Positions 1-7,660 of a stretch of DNA of 12,073 nucleotides are shown piece after piece. Positions within the stretch are counted from its first letter, which is position 1. The number at the start of each line of letters is the position of its first letter. Source of the DNA: 66-474 sp035572335 (GTDB taxonomy: Bacteria; Pseudomonadota; Gammaproteobacteria; Xanthomonadales; Rhodanobacteraceae); NCBI GenBank assembly GCA_035572335.1, contig DATNAW010000086.1, positions 1 through 12,073 on the forward strand, written 5' to 3'. The notes beneath the pieces are model-generated. The model was not told the origin of the DNA. It worked only from the letters and a program-made list of their open reading frames with translations, and did no database searches. The position numbers were made by a program, and so were the translations under genes.

Positions 1-36
1 GCGGGCCGGCGAGAATTCTTCGGTTGCGGGCGAGGC

Positions 37-258
37 TCAGGCGTTGCCCATTTCGCCCCACATTCGGGTCAGTCGATCTTTCAGCAGAAGTTTTTCTTTT
101 TTCATGCCGTGCAATTCGTTCTCGTGCATCGGCAATACGCCGAGTTCCGCATCACGCACCTTGCTGTCGAGCTCCTGGTGGTGCTGATAAAGGCGGCGAA
201 ACTCGGGATTCGCCTTCATCGCGGCGTCTATGTGATCTTTCTGCTGTTGTTCGAACAT
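37..258 (-). CDS. YdcH-family (DUF465) small coiled-coil protein
   Basis: A 73-residue protein starting MFEQQQKDH. It is hydrophilic, heptad-like and helical throughout, with the -LKKEKL-LKDRL- type C-terminal half (here MKKEKLLLKDRLTRM) characteristic of the DUF465/YdcH family. Family members are 65-80 residues and of unknown biochemical function. I chose the ATG at 256-258 because AGGAGG (266-271 on this strand) stands 7 bases upstream. An earlier in-frame start at 312 would add 18 residues with no ribosome site and no family similarity. The gene stands alone; its upstream neighbour on the same strand ends at 509, 250 bp away. No signal peptide or membrane segment is visible, so it is probably cytoplasmic. 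The family call is confident; the role is unknown. Confidence 0.87.
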   Translation of the reverse strand: MFEQQQKDHIDAAMKANPEFRRLYQHHQELDSKVRDAELGVLPMHENELHGMKKEKLLLKDRLTRMWGEMGNA

Positions 259-508
259 GGAACAGCCTCCTCTTGCGTGGGCAACGCTTGATGGATGGTG
301 ATGCGCGCACAATCACATCCACGCGCCGCGGCTGCGGAGCGTGGAAACCGGGATGTTGCGGGGTTCATGCGATGGCGCCTCGGGGTCGGCGGAGGGCCGA
401 CCTTGGGCTTGACCCTACGCCGATCCGGAGCGCTTGGCAACCGTCAATGCAGGCCTGCCGAACCTGAATTCAAGGCATGTTCAACTACTTGAATTGACAA
501 GGTTTTCG
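259..508. other. Intergenic region without a gene
   Basis: 250 bp between the YdcH-type gene and the OmpA-like gene. Next to the former is its strong ribosome site. It also contains a perfect 7-bp inverted repeat GGTCGGC/GCCGACC (384-390 and 396-402, 5-base loop) and the inverted repeat at 467-495 listed separately. I found no convincing promoter hexamers for the YdcH-type gene and no RNA gene. Open frames here are short and look like chance. Confidence 0.5.
467..495 (-). terminator. Inverted repeat downstream of the OmpA-like gene, possible terminator
   Basis: AATTCAAG (467-474) and CTTGAATT (488-495) form a perfect 8-bp stem with a 13-base loop, 13 bases past the stop codon of the gene at 509-1405. 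It is AT-rich and lacks a following T-run, so it is a weak candidate for an intrinsic terminator. It could equally be a 3'-end stabilising hairpin or a protein-binding palindrome. Confidence 0.3.
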
Positions 509-1405
509 TTATTCGGCGCGCAACTCGACTTCGGCGCCTTTCGATGCGTGTCCGACCGAGCGGATCGACACCTGTCCGGCACCCGCGGCCGCCAATGCCG
601 CTTCCACCGCCACCGCGCGCCGACCCGCGAGAACGCGTGCGTCGCTGGCACCGCGCGGTTCGACCACGATGTGCTGGTTCGCATGCGCACGCGCGAAATC
701 GGCGACGCGCCGGCGCCCGGAAGCCGTGAGGTTGTCGGAACCCGATTCGAACGAAGCCGCCGACAAGTGCATGCTGGCAGGACTGCCGCCACTGTTCGTG
801 GAAGCACTGTTGCCGCTGCTGCCCTGCAGCGCCTGCGTCGCGGCTTCGGCCAGCCGTGCTTCCTTGCGCGCGAGTGCCGCGGCACGTGCCTGCGCGGCTG
901 CCAGCTTCTTGGCCTGCATCGCTTCGGCTTGGGCTTGCTGGGCCTGCTGGGCGGATTCTGCGCCCTGCGCCTGCAGCATCTGCGCCTGCTGGACGGCGGC
1001 CTCGTATTGCAGGCGCTGGCGCGCCAATTCGGCTTGAGCGCGCGCCGCATCCGCCTGGCTCGCTTCCAGCTGGATCTGGTCGTGTTCGCGCTGCAGCTGG
1101 TCCAGCTTGGCGCGGTCGGCATCCACCTTGGCCGAGGCCTGCGCCAACGCGACCCGCTGTTCGGCCATGAACAGCGCGTGCTCGCGCTCGCTGCGGCCGG
1201 CGTTCTGCAGATCGCCGATTGCGTTGCGCGCAAGCGTCCGCTGCGCCAGCGCGTATTGTCCGAGCACAGGATCGGCATCCAATTGTTCCAGCTGCGCCGA
1301 GAGCCGCGCGACGTCGGCATCCTGCTTCGCGGCCTGCGCGGGCGTCGCTGCGAAACCCAGCGCGAACGCCGCCACGGCGAGGGCGGTGAAGAATGCGCGC
1401 TTCAT
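509..1405 (-). CDS. Secreted coiled-coil protein with degenerate OmpA-like C-terminal domain
   Basis: 298 residues. Residues 1-25 are a clear Sec signal peptide (KR, hydrophobic stretch, AQA before A26), so the product is periplasmic or outer-membrane associated. Residues about 28-195 are Ala/Gln/Arg/Glu-rich with long heptad-like helical character and resemble DUF4398-type segments. A Ser/Gly/Asn linker (about 195-210) leads to an OmpA-like region, about 212-298: SFESGSDNLTASGRRRVADFA, then GASDARVLAGRRAVAV (252-267), then VGHASKGAEVELRAE. In peptidoglycan-binding OmpA domains the matching places carry G-TD and N-RR. Here only the Asp of SD and the L--RRA pattern remain, and the final NRR is absent, so murein binding is uncertain. 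The start ATG overlaps the stop of the upstream lipoprotein gene as ATGA, so the two are co-translated. Likely role: envelope structure or integrity. Confidence 0.75.
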   Translation of the reverse strand: MKRAFFTALAVAAFALGFAATPAQAAKQDADVARLSAQLEQLDADPVLGQYALAQRTLARNAIGDLQNAGRSEREHALFMAEQRVALAQASAKVDADRAKLDQLQREHDQIQLEASQADAARAQAELARQRLQYEAAVQQAQMLQAQGAESAQQAQQAQAEAMQAKKLAAAQARAAALARKEARLAEAATQALQGSSGNSASTNSGGSPASMHLSAASFESGSDNLTASGRRRVADFARAHANQHIVVEPRGASDARVLAGRRAVAVEAALAAAGAGQVSIRSVGHASKGAEVELRAE

Positions 1406-2013
1406 GGGTTCACCCCCGAATTCGAATCGCCGGAAGTGCTTGCCGGCGTCGGCGTACCCGTGCTACCGGAAGAAGCCGGTGCACCGGGCTGGTCCAACTC
1501 AATGGAAGGCAGCGTGACCGGACCCATGTTGGACGAAGCGGGCGCCGCCGCGGAAGAACCGCCGGCCGGCTGCCCGGCCGTCGTGGCGGGAGCCGGGGGC
1601 GCCGTCGCCGCCTGTTGTGCGGCCGCGGCCGCGGCCTGGCGCCGCTGCAGGTCTTCCTGCAAGGATGCGTTGACCGAGGACTGCTGCTGGATCTGGTCGC
1701 CGAGTCGCGCGGCGTCGGCCTGCGCGCGTGCCGTGGCGGCTGCGGCTTCGGCTTCGGCGGCCTTGTCGGCGGCCTTGTCGTTGTCGCTGTTGGCACTCAG
1801 CTGTTGTGCGGCGGCCAGGCGACGCTCGGCCTCGGCCAGGGCGTCCGGCGCGGCCGTCGCTGCCCCTGCACTCCGGGCGGCGCGGATTTCCGACTGCGCG
1901 CGGTCCATCATCTGGATCGGCGGTGGCGCGGTCGCGCAGCCGGCCAGCGTGGCGGCCAGCGCAGCCAGCCCGACCAACGCGAGGTCATGGATTTTTCGAC
2001 GTGTGCGTGTCAT
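1402..2013 (-). CDS. DUF4398-like outer-membrane lipoprotein
   Basis: 203 residues from the ATG at 2011-2013. The N-terminus has basic residues (RTRRK), a hydrophobic helix and the lipobox LAGC with Cys26, followed by Ala. This predicts signal peptidase II cleavage and Lol sorting to the outer membrane. Residues about 35-135 are an Ala-rich helical region (SEIRAARSAGA, ALAEAERRLAAA) typical of DUF4398 lipoproteins. The last 70 residues are low-complexity Pro/Ala/Ser/Gly/Thr, probably a flexible linker. A GTG at 2020-2022 could start three codons earlier (GTG GTG TTT ATG). Neither start has a strong ribosome site, and the ATG places the basic region normally. It is the first gene of a two-gene operon with the OmpA-like protein (4-bp overlap) and diverges from pilU. 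The shared helical segment and OmpA-like partner suggest a joint envelope role, which is inference. Confidence 0.75.
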   Translation of the reverse strand: MTRTRRKIHDLALVGLAALAATLAGCATAPPPIQMMDRAQSEIRAARSAGAATAAPDALAEAERRLAAAQQLSANSDNDKAADKAAEAEAAAATARAQADAARLGDQIQQQSSVNASLQEDLQRRQAAAAAAQQAATAPPAPATTAGQPAGGSSAAAPASSNMGPVTLPSIELDQPGAPASSGSTGTPTPASTSGDSNSGVNP

Positions 2014-2117
2014 AAACACCACTCAGGGGAGTGCATCAGGGCATTGTCGGCGTACCATTCAGGCTTTGCAACGCTGCCTGACGATGCGCAGCGGCGCTTC
2101 CTGACCGGGGATCAATG
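2014..2117. promoter_or_regulatory. Divergent intergenic region between the lipoprotein operon and pilU
   Basis: About 100 bp that must hold, or overlap, the start signals for both directions unless transcription begins inside the genes. It contains an imperfectly placed repeat TCAGGC (2059-2064)/GCCTGA (2076-2081) with an 11-base loop. I cannot point to clear -35/-10 hexamers on either strand. A GGGG run at 2107-2110 serves as a weak ribosome site for pilU. Confidence 0.35.
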
Positions 2118-3236
2118 ATGGACATCGGATACTTCCTGAAGCTGATGATGGACCGCGGTGCGTCGGACATGTTCCTGTCCACCGGCACGCCCGTGCACAT
2201 CAAGATCGAGGGCCGGCTGGCCGCGCTGGGCACCTCGCCGCTGCCTTCGGGCATGGTGAAGAAGATCGCCTATTCGCTGATGGACGAAGGCTCGGTGCCC
2301 AAGTTCGAGCGCGAGCTCGAATACAACATGGCGCTGGCCGTGAAGGACGTCGGCCGCTTCCGCGTCAACGTGTTCAAGCAGCGCGGCGAGGTCGGGCTGG
2401 TGATCCGCGCGATCAAGAGCGACATTCCGTCGATCGAGCAACTGCTGCTGCCGCCGATCTACAAGAAGCTGATCATGGAGCCGCGCGGACTGATCCTGGT
2501 GGTCGGCGCCACGGGTTCCGGCAAGTCGACCACGCTGGCCTCTATGATCGACCACCGCAACACCAACTCGGCCGGCCACATCCTCACTGTCGAAGACCCG
2601 ATCGAATTCCTGCACCGGCACAAGAAATCCATCGTCAACCAGCGCGAAGTGGGCCTGGATACCCACGGGTACCACGAAGCGCTGAAGAACGCGATGCGCG
2701 AAGCGCCGGACGTGATCCTGATCGGCGAGATCCGCGACACCGACACCATGGACGCGGCGATCGGCTTCTCCGAAACCGGGCATCTCTGCCTCGCCACGCT
2801 GCATTCCAACAACGCCGACCAGACCATCGAGCGCATCCTCAACTTCTTCCCCGAGGCCGCGCACAAGAACATCCTGATGAACCTGGCGCTGAACCTGAAG
2901 GCGATCATTTCGCAACGCCTGGTGGTCGGCAAGGACGGCCGCCGCCGCCCGGCGGTCGAGGTGCTGATCAACACGCCGCACATCCGCGACCTGCTGCGCC
3001 GCGGCGAGGTGCACGAGATCAAGCTGGCAATGGAACGCAGCCTGGAGGAAGGCATGCAGACCTTCGACCAGTCGCTGTTCCGGCTTTACAAGGAAGGCAC
3101 GATCGACCTCGAAGAGGCGCTGTCGAAAGCCGATTCGCGTGATGGCCTCGCGCTCAAGATCCGCCTCGCCGAAGGGGCAACCGGCACCGACTTGCCGCAG
3201 GACGATCCCTACGGGATGGGCATGTCGTCGATGTGA
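2118..3236 (+). CDS. pilU: Type IV pilus retraction-associated ATPase PilU
   Basis: 372 residues (373 from a tandem ATG at 2115; I prefer the second because the family starts MD and it lies better after GGGG). It is a cytoplasmic hexameric secretion-type ATPase of the PilT/PilU group that powers pilus retraction with PilT at the base of the pilus machine. Visible motifs, numbered from the first ATG: Walker A GATGSGKS (131-138), Asp box VEDPIEF (159-165), Walker B with catalytic Glu in DVILIGEIRD (199-208; E205), and His box GHLCLATLHS (222-231). PilU rather than PilT is indicated by the N-terminus (FLKLMMDRGASDMFL) and the C-terminal extension after the core, ending in a Gly/Met-rich tail. 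All catalytic residues are intact. pilT is not adjacent: the upstream genes are divergent envelope genes and the downstream gene is convergent sppA, so pilU looks monocistronic. Confidence 0.93.
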   Translation: MDIGYFLKLMMDRGASDMFLSTGTPVHIKIEGRLAALGTSPLPSGMVKKIAYSLMDEGSVPKFERELEYNMALAVKDVGRFRVNVFKQRGEVGLVIRAIKSDIPSIEQLLLPPIYKKLIMEPRGLILVVGATGSGKSTTLASMIDHRNTNSAGHILTVEDPIEFLHRHKKSIVNQREVGLDTHGYHEALKNAMREAPDVILIGEIRDTDTMDAAIGFSETGHLCLATLHSNNADQTIERILNFFPEAAHKNILMNLALNLKAIISQRLVVGKDGRRRPAVEVLINTPHIRDLLRRGEVHEIKLAMERSLEEGMQTFDQSLFRLYKEGTIDLEEALSKADSRDGLALKIRLAEGATGTDLPQDDPYGMGMSSM

Positions 3237-3240
3237 CGGC

Positions 3241-3270
3241 GCGGTTTCGTTGCCGCGCGGGCAAAACCGC
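3241..3270. terminator. Hairpin between convergent pilU and sppA
   Basis: GCGGTTT (3241-3247) pairs with AAACCGC (3264-3270). Inside it TTGCC and GGCAA can also pair around CGCGC, giving a two-part stem. It lies 4 bases after the pilU stop and touches the sppA stop codon, so it could serve both converging transcripts. There is no long T-run, hence moderate confidence. Confidence 0.5.
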
Positions 3271-5120
3271 TACGGCTGCAACCGGCAGAAGCAATACGCG
3301 TACTCGACCGGTTTGCCGGCGCGCGCATCCTGCAACCAGGCGAGCTCCGGCAGCAGCTTCGGCACCGCCAGCAGCCACGACTTCGGCAGGCGCATGCCCA
3401 ACGACGTCAACACGCGTGCCGATGCGCTGTCGCCGACGCCGAGGAAGAACCGCTGCAAGGCATTGAGCGGCGGCTCGACGTAGCGCACCGCGTAGTCGTT
3501 GCCGAGCTTGGCGTCTTTCGCCGCATCCACGATCGCATCCTGCAGGCCGCCCAGCTGGTCGACCAATCCGCGCTGCTGCGCCTGCGCGCCGGTCCACACA
3601 CGCCCCTGCGCGATCGAATCGATGTCGGCATAGCTCTTGCCGCGCGCCTTCGCGGCGTTGTCGACGAAGCGGTGGTAGCCCCAATCGATGCTGCTCTGGA
3701 TCATCGCGTTCAACGACGGATCGAGCGGACGCCTGAAATCGAACGCGCCCGCGAGCGGCGTGGTGCCCTCACCCGCGGTGTTGATGCCGAGCTTGGCCAG
3801 GCCGTCCGCGCCCGTGAAGTACAAACCGAAGATGCCGATGGAACCCGTGATGGTGTCGGGTTCCGCAAAGATGCGATTCGCGTTCATCGAGATCCAGTAG
3901 CCGCCACTGGCGGCCATGTCGCCCATCGACACGACCACCGGCTTGCCGGACTGCTCCGCCAGCACCACTTCGCGGCGAATCTGTTCGGCGGCGAACGCTT
4001 CGCCGCCGGGCGAATCGACCCGCAGCACGATCGCGCGCACGTTGCGGTCGGCGCGCGCCACGCGGATCAGCCCCGCGGTGGATTCGCCACCGATCTTCCC
4101 GGGCGGCTGCTTGCCGGCGACGATGTCGCCCTCGGCCACGATCACCGCGACCTGCGGCTTGCCGAGGCCGAGGTCGATCGTCTGCGGCAGGTATTGCGCC
4201 AGGTCGACCGCGCGGAAGCCGACCCCGTTGTCGGTGATCACGCCGTGCTTCTGCATCAGCTTGACGACGTCCTCGCGCGTGGCGAGGCCATCGACCCAGT
4301 GCAGCTTCAGCGCGAGTTGCGCGGCATCGCCGTCGGCGGCCGGAATCTCGGCCGGCAGGTTGTCGACCTGCTGCCCGAGCGTCGCCGGATCGATGTGGCG
4401 CAGCTTGCCGACCTCGTCGAGCCAAGTGTTCCACAACCCGCCCATCCAGTACTTGTCGGCTTCGAGCGACGCAGGCGACGGCGCATCGAGGATGAATGGC
4501 TCGGCCGCGGACTTGAACTCGCCCACGCGGAACAGGTGTGCACTGATGCCAAGCTTGTCCAGCAGGGTCTTGTAGTAGCTGCGGTAGCCGGACAAACCCG
4601 TGACCGAAATTTCACCCGCGGGATCGAGCAGCACCTGGTTGGCGTGCGCGGCCAGCAGGTACTGCATCTGGTCGAGATTGGTACCCCAGGCGATCACCGG
4701 CTTGCCCGCGTCGCGGAAACGATCGAGCGCCGCCGCGACTTCCTCCAGCGCGCCCATGCCCCCGAGTTGCAGTTTGGACGGGTCGAGCAGGATCTTCGTG
4801 ATGCGCGAATCGCGCGCCGCATGGTCGATCGCGGCGACCAGGTCTCGCACCTGCACCTGGCCCGTGGAGCCGCCCGACGCACGCGCCAGCGCGCGCGCCG
4901 CGGGATCGACGCTGTATTGCTCGACCAGCATGCCTTCCGGTTGCAGCAGCAGCACGGTATCCGGCCCGACCTTGGGTGCACCGCGGAACGCCAGGCCCAG
5001 GATCAGCGCCAGAATCCCGAAGAAGATCACGTTGATGATCACCAGTCGCGTGATGTTGATGCCGCGCCCGAGCGCGCGCACGAAGCCCGCGAAACCGCTG
5101 CGTGGTGGATTGCTGCTCAT
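3270..5120 (-). CDS. sppA: Signal peptide peptidase SppA, 67 kDa type
   Basis: 616 residues from the ATG at 5118-5120, close to the 618 of the E. coli enzyme. It is an inner-membrane, periplasm-facing Ser/Lys protease that degrades cleaved signal peptides. One membrane segment at about residues 26-45 (LVIINVIFFGILALILGL) anchors it. The protein has two tandem ClpP-like domains. The N-terminal domain carries the general-base lysine in VGEFKSAAEPF (K203) and the C-terminal domain the nucleophile in MGDMAASGGYW (S405); these match the Lys209/Ser409 pair of E. coli SppA. DSPGGEAFAAEQI (about 369-381) forms the usual oxyanion region. A TTG at 5156 would add 12 residues and is less likely. The gene follows the MATE gene by 60 bp on the same strand with no terminator seen, so the two are probably co-transcribed. 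Confidence 0.94.
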   Translation of the reverse strand: MSSNPPRSGFAGFVRALGRGINITRLVIINVIFFGILALILGLAFRGAPKVGPDTVLLLQPEGMLVEQYSVDPAARALARASGGSTGQVQVRDLVAAIDHAARDSRITKILLDPSKLQLGGMGALEEVAAALDRFRDAGKPVIAWGTNLDQMQYLLAAHANQVLLDPAGEISVTGLSGYRSYYKTLLDKLGISAHLFRVGEFKSAAEPFILDAPSPASLEADKYWMGGLWNTWLDEVGKLRHIDPATLGQQVDNLPAEIPAADGDAAQLALKLHWVDGLATREDVVKLMQKHGVITDNGVGFRAVDLAQYLPQTIDLGLGKPQVAVIVAEGDIVAGKQPPGKIGGESTAGLIRVARADRNVRAIVLRVDSPGGEAFAAEQIRREVVLAEQSGKPVVVSMGDMAASGGYWISMNANRIFAEPDTITGSIGIFGLYFTGADGLAKLGINTAGEGTTPLAGAFDFRRPLDPSLNAMIQSSIDWGYHRFVDNAAKARGKSYADIDSIAQGRVWTGAQAQQRGLVDQLGGLQDAIVDAAKDAKLGNDYAVRYVEPPLNALQRFFLGVGDSASARVLTSLGMRLPKSWLLAVPKLLPELAWLQDARAGKPVEYAYCFCRLQP

Positions 5121-5180
5121 GCGGTAATTTCCGAGGTGCCGAGTCCAGTCGGCCAAGATTATCCGTGCGCCGGAGCGGCG

Positions 5181-6575
5181 TCACGCCAAAGGTTCGGCTG
5201 CCGATACGGCAAACCTCCGCCACTTCTCCCCGCGCGTCTGCGCGATCCAGCGCGCCAGCAGCAACACCGCCGCCGCGGTCAGCCCGGCGATCAGGCCCAT
5301 CCACATGCCGCGCACGCCGTGGCCGGCGCCGAACGCGAGCCATGCGCCGATCGGCATGCCGACGCCCCAGTATGCGAACGCGGTGATCAGCATCGGCATC
5401 CGGGTGTCCTTCAAGCCGCGCAGTGCACCGTTCGACACGACTTGTATGCCATCGGAAAACTGGAAGATGCCCGCGAGGATCAGCAACTGCGCCGCCAGCG
5501 TGATCACGCGCGGATCGCCCGAATAGACATGCGCGATCGCGTGCGGAATCGCGAACATCAGCGTCGCCGAAACCGCCTGCGTGACGAGCGTCAGCGCGAC
5601 GCCACAGGCGCCTGCATAACGCACCGCATGCGCATCACCGCGCCCCGCTGCGTTGCCGACACGTACCGTTACCGCCAGCGCAAGGCCCAGCGGAATCATG
5701 AAAGTCACGGACGCCACATTGATCGCAATCTGGTGTCCATCGATCGCGACGGTGCCGAGCCGGCTGATCAGCAGCGCCGAGATCACGAACAACCCGGCCT
5801 CCATCAGCAGAGTCACCGCCATCGGCACGCCGATCCACAGCAAGTGGCGGATCGCGTGCCAGTCGGGCCGCTCCATGCGCGCGAACAGATTGAGATCGCG
5901 GAAGCGCTTGCCGAATTTCAGGTAGGCCATGAACGCGAGCAATTGCAGCCACAAGGCCAGCGCGTTGGCAATGCCGCTGCCTTCGGCACCCATCGCCGGG
6001 AAGCCGAACTTGCCGTAGATCATGATCCAGTCGAGCGGCACCAGCACCGCCAGTCCGAACAAGCCGAACAGCATGGTCGGGCGCGTCCAGCTGGAACCTT
6101 CGCAGAGGCCGCGCAAGGCGAAATAGCCGCACAGGCCCGGCGCGCCCCAGCTCAGCGCGTGCAGGAACGCCTGCACGTCCGCCAGCAACGCAGGATCGAC
6201 GCCAATCCAATGCAGCAGCGGTCCGGAATGGCGCGCGCCGAACCACAACACGATCGACAGGCCGGCAGCCAGCCACAACGCCTGCCGGAACAGCGGACCG
6301 ATTTCGCCACGACGGTTGGCGCCATCCAGCTGCGCCACCGACGGCGACAGCGCCATCATCACGCCCACCGCGCTGACCAATCCCAATACCCACACGTTCG
6401 CGCCCACCGCGACCGCGGCCAGGGTGTGCGCGTTGTAATGGCCGGCCAGCGCGACGTCCACCGCGCTCATGCCGACCGAGGACAATTGCCCCGCAATCAG
6501 CGGCAGCGCGAGTTTGATCGTGGCGCGCGTCTCGCGCGCAAAACGGGCGCGGTCCAAGGCTAAAATCTGGGGCAT
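5181..6575 (-). CDS. MATE-family multidrug/cation efflux transporter (NorM-like)
   Basis: 464 residues from the ATG at 6573-6575, the usual size for the 12-helix MATE family. It is an inner-membrane secondary transporter that exports organic cations or drugs in exchange for Na+ or H+. Family signals: the first helix region LALPLIAGQLSSVGMSAVDVALAGHYNAHTLAAVA, VGANVWVLGLVSAVGVMMALSPSVAQLDGA, and the repeated second half, VGVPMAVTLLMEAGLFVISALLISRLGTVAIDGHQIAINVAS, with ALRGLKDTRMPM near the C-terminus. The substrate cannot be told from sequence. It is the first gene of a probable operon with sppA. Its start codon is only 14 bp from the divergent DUF3667 start, so its promoter must reach into that gene. 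No strong ribosome site is visible; a start 16 codons upstream is possible but would lie within the neighbour and lacks support. Confidence 0.9.
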   Translation of the reverse strand: MPQILALDRARFARETRATIKLALPLIAGQLSSVGMSAVDVALAGHYNAHTLAAVAVGANVWVLGLVSAVGVMMALSPSVAQLDGANRRGEIGPLFRQALWLAAGLSIVLWFGARHSGPLLHWIGVDPALLADVQAFLHALSWGAPGLCGYFALRGLCEGSSWTRPTMLFGLFGLAVLVPLDWIMIYGKFGFPAMGAEGSGIANALALWLQLLAFMAYLKFGKRFRDLNLFARMERPDWHAIRHLLWIGVPMAVTLLMEAGLFVISALLISRLGTVAIDGHQIAINVASVTFMIPLGLALAVTVRVGNAAGRGDAHAVRYAGACGVALTLVTQAVSATLMFAIPHAIAHVYSGDPRVITLAAQLLILAGIFQFSDGIQVVSNGALRGLKDTRMPMLITAFAYWGVGMPIGAWLAFGAGHGVRGMWMGLIAGLTAAAVLLLARWIAQTRGEKWRRFAVSAAEPLA

Positions 6576-6584
6576 TGCGGAAAG
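6561..6584 (+). promoter_or_regulatory. Candidate -10 element and ribosome site of the DUF3667 gene
   Basis: TAAAAT at 6561-6566 is a good sigma-70 -10 hexamer, with GGAAAG at 6579-6584 as ribosome site, 5 bases before the ATG at 6590. No recognisable -35 lies at 15-19 bp spacing, so an activator or weak promoter is likely. The -10 element sits inside the first codons of the divergent MATE gene. Confidence 0.4.
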
Positions 6585-6589
6585 ACCCG

Positions 6590-7660
6590 ATGTCACACGA
6601 AACGACAACCCAGCCCGCCACACCGGTACCGCCGCTCCCTTCGGCAGGAGGCAACTGCGACAACTGCGGTGCGCCGTTGTACGGCAAGTACTGCTATGCC
6701 TGCGGCCAGCCGACCACCGGAATGGTGCGGCATTTCAGCAGCGTGATGAGCGACATTGCAGACAGCGTGCTGAACATCGACGAACGCGTCTTCAAGACGC
6801 TGGTGCCATTGTACCTGCGGCCCGGCAAGCTCACGCTGGACTATTTCGCAGGCAGGCGCGCACGTTACGTCACGCCGTTCCGGCTCGTATTCTTCCTTGC
6901 GATCGTGGCGTTCTTCGCGGCCCAGATCACGGTGCGCGCCGGTTACGGACACCTGCCTGCGAAGGCCATTTCCATCTCGACCGATTCGGGGAAGCCAACG
7001 GTATCGGTGGTTCCCACGCCCGGGCAGACACGGGCGCCCGTGTCATCGGACGACAGCACATTTGCGCACGGCAACCTAAGCTTCGGCGGGGGCACCATCT
7101 GGAACCGTGATACCAAACCCCTCCGGATCGGCTGGCTTCCGAATGTCGTCACCGACTCGCTCAACGACCTGATCGGCAATGCGCAGCAACAGTTGTACGC
7201 CATGAGTTCGGGGTCATGGACGGACCAGCAAAACGCCCGCCGCAAATTCTCGCTGGGCATGTTCGCCGCCGCGCCCACGGTGCTGTTCGTGTTGCTGCCG
7301 GTGTTCGCACTGATGTTGAAGATCTTCTACATCTTCAAGAAGCGGCTGTACATGGAGCACCTGATCGTGGCGATGCACAGCCACGCCTTCCTGATGATGT
7401 CGGTGCTGGTATTGGTGGTGCTGAGCGTGTTGCGACGCGTACTGCAACCGCATGCCGGCTGGCTGGCCGTGCCTTTCGACCTCCTCGACACCGCGACGTG
7501 GATCTGGATTTTCGTGTACCTGTGGCTGATGCAGAAGCGCGTCTACCGGCAAGGCTGGTTCATGACCAACGTGAAATACTGGAGCCTCGGATTCTGCTAC
7601 ACGATCTTGCTCGGGTTCGGTTTCGTGTTCGTGGCCCTGCTGAGCCTGACCGGCGCATGA
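6590..7660 (+). CDS. DUF3667 zinc-ribbon membrane protein
   Basis: 356 residues from the ATG at 6590; an earlier TTG at 6575 is less likely. The N-terminus holds a zinc-ribbon, CxxC-x8-CxxC (C23, C26, C35, C38). The DUF3667 signature follows: LYLRPGKLTLDYFAGRRARYVTPFRLVFFLA, about 75-105, which runs into the first membrane helix (about 98-112). Residues about 115-222 form a polar segment between membrane helices with a Ser/Thr/Pro-rich start. Four further helices are likely at about 224-248, 266-283, 302-316 and 333-352. The function of the family is unknown; a membrane sensor, assembly factor or transport accessory would all fit. Its stop overlaps the DUF4286 start by 4 bp (ATGA), so the two are translationally coupled. 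The extreme N-terminus is probably cytoplasmic, where the zinc ribbon would be reduced. Confidence 0.85.
   Translation: MSHETTTQPATPVPPLPSAGGNCDNCGAPLYGKYCYACGQPTTGMVRHFSSVMSDIADSVLNIDERVFKTLVPLYLRPGKLTLDYFAGRRARYVTPFRLVFFLAIVAFFAAQITVRAGYGHLPAKAISISTDSGKPTVSVVPTPGQTRAPVSSDDSTFAHGNLSFGGGTIWNRDTKPLRIGWLPNVVTDSLNDLIGNAQQQLYAMSSGSWTDQQNARRKFSLGMFAAAPTVLFVLLPVFALMLKIFYIFKKRLYMEHLIVAMHSHAFLMMSVLVLVVLSVLRRVLQPHAGWLAVPFDLLDTATWIWIFVYLWLMQKRVYRQGWFMTNVKYWSLGFCYTILLGFGFVFVALLSLTGA

Noticed and set aside
384..402. GGTCGGC/GCCGACC stem as a terminator
   Set aside because: No T-run in either direction and no gene end nearby. Short GC repeats are common in this base composition.
434..2104. A 556-codon open frame on the + strand opposite the lipoprotein and OmpA-like genes
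   Set aside because: Composition is that of an antisense shadow. The minus strand has signal peptides, a lipobox and an ATGA junction.
2118..3055. Minus-strand frames within pilU
   Set aside because: They are antisense shadows; the + strand has every motif of a retraction ATPase.
3672..6563. A 963-codon open frame on the + strand antisense to sppA and the MATE gene
   Set aside because: Its translation is Arg/His/Gln/Ala-rich low-information protein, as expected when a GC-rich gene is read on the opposite strand. The minus-strand genes have clear catalytic and membrane motifs.
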